A DNA stretch of 64,000 nt from Zhengitettix transpicula (taxonomy: Eukaryota; Arthropoda; Insecta; Orthoptera; Tetrigidae). The notes under the pieces are model-generated. The model did not search any database. It saw only the letters and a list, made by a program, of their open reading frames with translations, and was not told the DNA's origin. The stretch is from the NCBI GenBank assembly GCA_037074705.1, contig CM073593.1, positions 13,955,001 through 14,019,000 on the forward strand, in the 5' to 3' direction. Made by a program: the position numbers and the translations under genes. Below are positions 57,196 through 64,000 of the stretch, piece by piece (positions within the stretch are counted from its first letter, which is position 1; each line of letters begins with the position of its first letter).

Positions 57196-58425
57196 ATATT
57201 GTAATAAACAATGAAAGTATCAAATTAAACGGCCCCACGTTGATGTGCCATAAATGTAATAAACCATGAAAGTCGTCAATTATTAAATTATTTGATTGTC
57301 CACACTTTAAGGTAAAATGTGGTTACTCAAAAATGAAGATAATTAATTAAATTGAACTAATCCTTGAAAATTACCTAATGAAAGGAGCATGAATTAATAA
57401 CATTTATCAATTTACTAGCCGGCCTGCTGTGATGTAGTGGCCAGCGTCATTGCCTCGCATTACAGTGGTCCCGGGGTCGAATCCCGGCATGGCCATGGAT
57501 GTTTGTGTTCGTCCTGGTCAAGAAAACTGGGGTTAAGGCTGTGGGAGAATCGACACTCTGAACAGGTGTCACTCCTAAATATCCAGAATGTGCCATGTAA
57601 GATGACAGTCTAGAGCCGTCTCGGTAGGCCAAGGCCCTTCATGGGATGTCGGGCCAAGGAGTTAGGAGTTATTCAATTTACTTAAACAATTATTTTATTA
57701 TGCACAACTATTTACCTTACAAAAACAAATTACTTGCTGAACTTAACAACAATTTTATACAAAAAATGTCCTTTTCTCTTATCTCAGGGTTTTTATTGGG
57801 CCTTTTACATAAAGAACAATTAATTTTACAATTCAACTACTGACAAATATTTTTAATAAACACTCGAAATGTAATCGAATGAAAACGAAATAAAACGAAA
57901 TGCAATCGATATTTTACCTTTTATTAACGTTTACAATATGAGTTTTAAATATTTCCTTTACTCACTGTTTGTACCGGTACCAGGGCAATTGTAGAGATTT
58001 TGCGACACACTTTCACCTTGAACACTTTAACAGGCTATGTACTTCGCTAAATTCCGGCCAATTGACCACCGGACACAATGTTCAAAAACTTTCGTCCCAT
58101 TTATATCTGTCGACTTTACATTAAAAGTTCTTCAGTTAAATACGATCAATATCAGCCGTTACCAAGCATCAACTTTGCTCGACCGCTACTTGGTTACTCG
58201 CGAGAACATACTTTGCTATATTCCTCGGTCGGTGTTCAAAACCAGTCTGCTAAATTTTAGTTCCTTGCGTATTCAGCAATGTCTCATGGCTGACTGCTGC
58301 TCTATCAACTTACGCGCACTAAAACCAACAATGTCTTGGCCTGATTTATCGTCCATTATTGTATCTCTGTGTGTTCGCCGGTAACAATTCAGTTCAATAA
58401 TCTCTAATTATTAATTATTTTATAT
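57196..58425 (-). mobile_element. LTR-like unit J, PBS module, interrupted by SINE
   Basis: It starts TGTAATAAAC at 57200 after ATAT and ends near 58421, where the TG...CA end has decayed (TTATTTTA). Without the SINE it is about 956 bp. In reverse orientation it shows LTR end, short spacer, primer binding site (complement GCCCCACGTTGATGTGCCA at 57222-57240) and a second LTR end. The core CTCAGGGTTTTTATTGGG is near 57783 and the donor-like ACTCAC at 57960-57965. It shares its right border with unit K. Confidence 0.75.
57407..57682 (+). mobile_element. tRNA-derived SINE with 10-bp TSD
   Basis: The body is about 57417-57672 (256 bp), between two copies of TCAATTTACT (57407-57416 and 57673-57682). 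The head is tRNA-like: an A-box region TGATGTAGTGGCCAGCG and a B-box region GGGGTCGAATCCCGG. The latter forms a perfect T-arm (CCGGG, loop GTCGAAT, CCCGG). A body of about 180 bp follows with no long A-tail. It inserted after unit J, so it is younger than J. The partner LINE is unknown. Confidence 0.85.
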
Positions 58426-59382
58426 ATATTGTAATATACAAAATAAGATGGACTTTTAAATGAAAAATTATTCAAATTTACAAACAAAATATTTATTTTC
58501 AATGTTTGAAACAATTACACTAATAATTACAAATAGAATTTATCTCAGGGTCATTACTGGGTTTGATAATGGCTAATCATTTATTTAGAAATCTTATCAA
58601 CACAAATTTCAATAAAAAGATTTACTAGTCAATTAACAAAGACGAAATTTACTTGTCGACGAAATTATACTAAAAAGATGGATTCTACTTAACAAATTTT
58701 ATCAAAGGAAGAGAACGAAATCTGACGACTATCTTTTAATCCGGTTTACATAATTATTTATTTTATATTGATACTCACGGCAGCATTCCAGGATACTTTT
58801 GACTTACGAAGCACTATGATGGGTTTTTGCACAGCTTACTAAAACTCACTTATTTTAAAATTAGTATTTTTTTTAGATCAAAATCAGGAACCAGGAACCT
58901 CCTCTTCGTCTCTCCCTCACTCGGTTGACTTCTGCTCGGCTATGTGCACCAAAAACTATTTGTGTTTAGCAGGTTTCGTAGTTCATCTTGGGTGAATGTT
59001 TTGTCTATGCTTTCCTGCAAGTTTATTTCGATTCTCGTTCTCGCCTTTCGTTTTCGTCCTCGTCTCTCACCACGTATTTAATCTCCAAGTTCCAAAAGTT
59101 CTTTTACGACCACCCGATCACTGAGGAACCAAAATGCAGACTGAACTCTACCAAAACATAATGTGTACTCTCTCCTCAGTGTTTTAGTGCGACCTGTACT
59201 TGACCAAACCTTCCAGCCAACTGAACTACCGTCTCATAATTTTGAGCGCGCAGTGCTTCTTCCGACAAAGAAACAATGCTCTGCTACATTGTTGTTTTGT
59301 GTTCGGTACCGCCGTCAATAATGTGTTTCTCTTACAATTTAGATTATCAAATTTACAATTAATGTGTTAATTAATTGGCATT

Positions 59383-59389
<7 letters not shown>
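58426..59389 (-). mobile_element. Solo-LTR-like unit K, ATAT target duplication
   Basis: The unit spans 58430-59385 (956 bp), TGTAATATAC to GGCATTACA, with ATAT at 58426-58429 and 59386-59389. The core CTCAGGGTCATTACTGGGTT is near 58543 and the donor-like ACTCAC at 58773-58778. It is the closest relative of unit B (same TTAATTGGCATTACA end and TTTTGAGCGCGCA block). It directly abuts unit J. Confidence 0.8.

Positions 59390-59418
<29 letters not shown>
59386..59418. repeat. AT microsatellite at LTR K border
   Basis: A run of about 33 bp of AT starting with the ATAT duplication of unit K. Confidence 0.95.
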
Positions 59419-59419
<1 letters not shown>

Positions 59420-60521
59420 CAGAAGATCGGTGTCGACATGTCGAACAGCAAGAAACCGTTGAAATTTTCGGAGTGATATTACTACACTTGTGCCGATCGA
59501 CTGCACCCTATAGTATGTATCTTATATATAATCTGCAGTTGTTACAGCTATTGCTTAATCATGACGCTGTTAGGATTATTATTTTTATGGTTCGACCAAG
59601 TCGTAGCATATTTGGTCACCGTTATGTCCTTATTCGGCAATGGTCCTTTCCCTACGGGTATTTCTCAGTTATTTTAAAACACATAATTTCAATATCAATC
59701 GATTTTTTAATTTGATTTATTTATTCCATTAGTCTTCGTATGAGGAAATAGGATGCGTCATTACATAATATTACAATTTAATTATTGAATGCTAGAAATA
59801 ATATCAATAACAATTTAACATAAACATAACTGAAAATTAGGAAGACAAATTGCCCTGTCAAATATAACTAAAAGTAATATATAGTGATAATATTAAAAAT
59901 AAAACGTTTTTAACGTTACTAACGGTTTAATATATCATCACAGTTTTCAAAATAATTCAGTTCGCACTAGATAAAAAAATTAATATTTACAGAATTAACT
60001 GTCATAAAATATGGAATTGCACATGCCACAGGAATAAAGCCGAAATCTGACACACGCACACTAGAAGAAACACAAGCGACGGAAAAGTCACTACGCGAAA
60101 CAGAACGACGAAGAATCTGCAAACTCCGGGTCGTACACGAAACAAACAAAGAAAAGACCAACAGAGTTATGAAATAACTTGCTTTAAGAGTAACACATTC
60201 AACACTTCTGCAGAATAAACAAAATATAATTAATTATTAGGGGAACGATCAAGAAACTTCTGTACAGAGTAAAAAGCGCCATTCAGTAGAATATAGGAAT
60301 TCATATAAATCTGAGATACCTGGTAATGTTTTGTGCTTTAAGTAAATTAAATCCCGTATTTATTAATTAAACATGAGTTATTTCCTGGTAATGGTAATCT
60401 GTTATTATATACATTATTTAACATCTGATGTTAATTTTTAAGAATTTTTATGTCGATTACGGACAAGACATAATGAATTTTTTTACAAAATACTGTATTT
60501 TGAAATTTTATGTTGTTATAT
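59419..60521. other. AT-rich stretch, no gene recognised
   Basis: No domain or repeat family is recognised. An 80-codon plus frame at 59473-59715 has no convincing start context or known motif. Confidence 0.4.
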
Positions 60522-60635
60522 TTCGACCTGCCTGTAGGTCTTTGTCAAACACAGGGTGTAGATAAACCAAGCTCCAACCTCAATTTATCTACAACCCATG
60601 TTTGACAAAGACCTACAGGCTGGTTGAAACGACCA
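60522..60635. repeat. Inverted repeat with two hammerhead-like arms
   Basis: The left arm (60522-60566) and right arm (60584-60635) are inverted copies with a loop of about 17 bp. Each carries TTTGACAAAGACCTACAGGC followed by (T/A)GGT(T/C)GAAA. This relates them to the 50.9 kb hammerhead motif. The arrangement matches the inverted PLE ends at 2.0 and 17.5 kb. Confidence 0.65.
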
Positions 60636-61724
60636 TAAAATTAAAAATAATTCATAATCCAAGGACGAAACGTCTTTTAGTAATTAATTTTCAAAAATTA
60701 TTTTTTCTTATTAATTGCCTAATAATTTAATAAATTTAATTTCTGATTTAATGTCCATCAAATTTTATTATAAAATTAATTCAATAAGTGTAGTCTGTAA
60801 TCATACTTATTTATTGTTTGAGGGTTTTTTCCTTTTAAATAAGTTGTATAAATACAATTTTTGTAATTATTTAAAACTTTGCAAGAATACTTATAATTTT
60901 ACGACATTACGGAAGTATAAATCTAACCGCACCCATTTGTAGACATTTGTCTGCAAAGTTCTCGGCTTTATTCGTCACCTTACAGAACTTAGAAGACAAT
61001 AGGTGGGTGGGAACGCAGTTACGGAATCCTTTCGTATCCGTGTTAATGATTATGAAGAATCGCGTTGCCTGCGCAGGAGGAAATTGCCGACTTGAATCAT
61101 GTGTGAGGCATTACTGCATGTGGGCCAACTTCTATTCACATCACGTAGGCACAGTGGGCCGCCAGACAATTACTTAGCACCCGTTCAGAGGATCACACAT
61201 CGTTACTGCAGAGGAAAGAAGCATTATCTGCCGCAGTCAGAGGAGCCTAATGGCAAATGGAAATGTGACGAGCAATACTGGAAACATTTATTTCTTGTTG
61301 AAAGTCAACCCCAACAAATTATTAATAATATTTGAAATAATAAACATAAATTTTATATCTAAATTTGTCTCTTACTTTCATTAATACATTTTGTATGTGG
61401 TTGATAGAGATATATATTTCGTTATATAATTTAGTTAAAAATATTTTTTATTCGACACGTTAATTATAAAATTAAATTATCAAAACATGTTTAAACTTTA
61501 AAAAATAATACATTGGGTACATAACGACAGATTTTCTTAAAAGTGTTGCATGTCCGTAAACTCAGCTTTGAACAGAAATAGAAATTTGATGAAGTAGACA
61601 TTCTACATACTAATAAAATTAAAATTAACCTTAGGATAGCTCAAGCTATTTAAATAAATATTAATTGAGTAAACAATTAGATAAAATAGCCAAATACAGC
61701 CGTAATTAATTGTTGATATACATG
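60636..61724. other. Stretch without recognised gene
   Basis: 60950-61300 has balanced composition and a 76-codon frame without known domain. The remainder is AT-rich. Confidence 0.35.
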
Positions 61725-61770
61725 CCACACAACGTTTCTGGGATCCTTTGTCAGGTGATAGAGCTAGGAG
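61725..61770 (-). ncRNA. Hammerhead-like motif, relative of 2.2 kb pair
   Basis: On the minus strand CACCTGACAAAGGATCC and then CAGAAACGTTGTGTGG resemble the 2.2 kb motif. CAC before the core pairs with GTG after GTT as stem I. The core is CTGACAA and stem II is GGATCC-like. The neighbouring GAGCTAGGAGCGACACAAC also matches the 2.0 kb arms. No mirror arm is seen here. Confidence 0.5.
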
Positions 61771-62698
61771 CGACACAACCGCACTTTACAGTTGAATTTA
61801 TACTGTTAAATTTTTATTTTATTTTGTTAATTGTATCTTTGAATTTTTGAAAGTAACTATTTAAACCAGTCCTGCTTCACTGGAATTATGAGTCTGCGTC
61901 ATCTTTATTTCTAATACACGGCCTACTTGGACAACTCAGTACGTCAGATTATAATGCTACATAAAATGAACGGGCAGTCAAATAGATACATAATTAAGAT
62001 CTAGAGGTCGTAACATAAATTTTATTTTGATATTATCGGCAAGAGACGTCATATTGGGGGAAGGGAAACTCAGTAAGAGAAGAATACGTTTTGCATTCAC
62101 AGAAGATAACACACACTAACAATAAAGGGGTGGTTTTGTGTTATAAATCGCAGTAAGATAGGAAGTTAAATATGAAGATAATAAGATAAACATAAATTTG
62201 TTGGATTAATAGGGATGTAAGTCTGAGCGAACCCCTCATAGTATTTATAATTGAAACACATTTTATATGCTTTTAATTCAACTAAATTGTTACTTACTTA
62301 TGATGCTCATCATAGATGTTTATATTTAAAGTAATTTCATAACTGGAATATAACGCAAAATAATTGTGACAATTATATGAAGTATGCAGAAAACTTTTAT
62401 ATAGTTTTATTTGAAACAACTGTCAGAGACTACTATTTTGCACTTTATTTACTCAATCACACTCTCTCAACCGAAGATTCCCCTGGATACAGTTATGAGA
62501 AATATATATATATATATATATATTCCATGTTTAACAACGTGATATATCATCAAAACAATGATAATGAAAATGTAGTCTCAATGGTTTACCTTACATTGCT
62601 TGATTGCAACACAAATTAATTAGACTGTTAGAAAAGTATGGCGATAGAATTGATTTTAATATCGTCAAATAAATATTTAAAGTTAATAAAAATATATT
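61771..62698. other. AT-rich stretch, AT microsatellite 62502-62523
   Basis: No gene is recognised. It may contain decayed PLE sequence upstream of the GIY-YIG fragment, but I could not read it. Confidence 0.4.
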
Positions 62699-62886
62699 AA
62701 GGACAAAATTGAAATTGTAAATAAGCACAACGTAATTTAAAAAAATTAATTGTATTGATTGTAAACCACATATATAGGTCGAAGAAAGCGTTCTTTAAAA
62801 TCTATGTTAAATGAGCACAAAAACAATATAAATAGTAATATTCAAAATTGCTCTGTTTTGTCAAGACATTTACTTAAAGAATCTTA
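62699..62886 (+). pseudogene. PLE GIY-YIG endonuclease fragment
   Basis: KDKIEIVNKHNVI is followed, after a frame change, by TYIGRRKRSLKSMLNEHKNN and SVLSRHLLKES before a stop. The YIG-x-x-x-R and the Glu-His pair match the catalytic half of the PLE GIY-YIG domain. It overlaps in content with the 8.5 kb fragment but extends further. One frameshift and short length mark it as dead. Confidence 0.7.
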
Positions 62887-63007
62887 AAGTAAATTGGTGT
62901 AATGAATCAATTTCGTTAGCAATGTTTGAATATTTTTAAATCTAACTAAAGTTATATTTTGCAAGTATTGTAGCAATTTAATCAGTTCGGTACAAACTGA
63001 AGTTCAT

Positions 63008-63275
63008 TTTTGGCCAAAGAAAACCTTATTTACTACGACAACGCACCAGTTCTCACGACTTCAGTTGTTCATGCTGCACTCCGCAAATTGCGCATATAAT
63101 TGCTTACGTATGCTCCATATTCGCCAGATTTAGAACAAAGGCATTGTTTCCTGTTCCCAAATCTATTTCGAATGTCAAACAGACAAAAGCCTATTTTAAG
63201 GAGTTTGCGAAATAACTTTTTACCTAAGATATAAAGAAACTGAAAAAGCGTTTGACTGAGTGAGTTGATTAAAAG
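63008..63275 (+). pseudogene. Mariner transposase fossil
   Basis: The frame reads YYDNAPVLTTSVVHAALRKL, a stop, LLTYAPYSPDLEQ and CFLFPNLFRM. This is the second catalytic Asp region to the third catalytic region of a mariner transposase (the third Asp is changed to His in ...EQRH). It is more decayed than, and different in sequence from, the 37.3 kb mariner. Terminal repeats are not found. Confidence 0.75.
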
Positions 63276-64000
63276 ATTACTACATTGTAAAATAAAAACG
63301 ACATTGATTATATATAGTTAAGAACAACAGTAAATCAAGTTTAAACCATTTTTGAAAATATAGACAGCCTGGAATACCATATACGTATAATAGTTATTCC
63401 TGTAGCAAAGAAGGAAATACGATTTGTCACAATTGTTCACATACAATAAACACGCTAATCAAAATTATAAAGAAAGCAAATTAATACAGATATTTATTTA
63501 GACACAATAAAAGTTGAATAACAAAGCATCTTATTTAAAAGCAATGTAATATAAATTAATATTACTAACCACACACACACACTCTCGAAGGCTATTTACC
63601 CAGCAGATATTAAAGGATTATCACTGGCACAGAATCTATTAAGCTCTGATGATAATCTTCGTTCTGCACGAAACATATTATGCGAACAGTACGGATAAAA
63701 ACAGAGACAGAACCTCAGTCTAAAATTGAAATACTGGCAACACATATTCACCATTTCTCATTGGGTTTCTCGAAAAAGATCAAATAAATATGTCCAAAAA
63801 AATCATTCAACCTCAGGAAATTCTGACCGGCGTATGAAAACCGCGATAATTCTATAATATTACCGATTGAAATTCGGATCTATAAGACGTTTGCAATCTC
63901 ACGCAACATTCTTGTGACAAAATCTGCTTTATAAATGAGTTTAAGCCGAACTGAAGATTCCTTTCGGATTACAAAATTGTAGGGTACACGTTCACCGCAC
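63276..64000. other. AT-rich stretch with hammerhead-like motif
   Basis: No gene is recognised. CTGATGA at 63647 followed about 17 bp later by CGAAACATAT (63668-63677) resembles a PLE hammerhead core with a near-palindromic stem III, but stem II pairing is weak. Confidence 0.35.

Noticed and set aside
57417..57490. A functional tRNA gene
   Set aside because: The T-arm is perfect but anticodon and acceptor arms do not fold well, and target duplications show it is a SINE head.

Overview
This window looks like intergenic or intronic DNA from a large animal genome, most likely an insect. It is strongly AT-rich and has no open frame longer than about 230 codons. It is packed with eukaryotic retrotransposons and mariner/Tc1 transposons whose coding parts are nearly all broken. 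I see no bacterial operon, rRNA, functional tRNA or CRISPR array. A large-genome hemimetabolous insect (cockroach, termite, stick insect or locust type) would fit, but that placement is an inference from repeat content only. No host protein-coding gene is certain. The best candidates are two short exon-like open frames on the minus strand at 9.3-10.5 kb.

Four repeat groups dominate. (1) Eleven solo-LTR-like units of about 0.92-1.26 kb lie at 0.8, 13.0, 16.3, 18.6, 22.6, 27.3, 43.5, 48.4, 54.2, 57.2 and 58.4 kb. They begin TGTAAT or a close variant, end ACA, and sit between ATAT target duplications, as in Drosophila 17.6/297-type Ty3/gypsy elements. Ten keep a splice-donor-like GTRAGT. Four carry a lysine-tRNA-type primer binding site followed by a second copy of the LTR end. 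(2) A non-autonomous A-tailed retroposon of about 530 bp is present in about a dozen copies, with 12-13 bp target duplications at 15.4 and 32.1 kb and a tandem pile-up at 34.7-36.1 kb. (3) Penelope-like elements (PLEs) are represented by four GIY-YIG endonuclease fragments and at least a dozen hammerhead-ribozyme-like motifs, several as head-to-head inverted pairs. (4) DNA transposons are represented by one nearly complete mariner (37.3-38.6 kb) plus mariner and Tc1 fossils.

Other elements are an I-superfamily LINE with reverse transcriptase, RNase H and a C-terminal Cys/His region (23.5-25.2 kb, minus), a separate copy of its 3' tail at 42.0 kb, and a tRNA-derived SINE with a 10-bp target duplication nested in one LTR (57.4 kb). 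There is also a two-unit tandem repeat of about 300 bp (55.5-56.0 kb) and many AT microsatellites. CpG-richer islands near 2.6-3.3, 9.0-9.3, 26.7-27.0, 30.9-31.3 and 53.0-53.4 kb stand out from the AT-rich background and are the best candidates for host regulatory DNA.

The points most worth a second look are the small dimer-type hammerhead variants of the PLEs, the LTR units with an internal primer binding site, the conserved splice donor in the LTRs, and the retroposon array built by repeated insertion at the same A-rich site.
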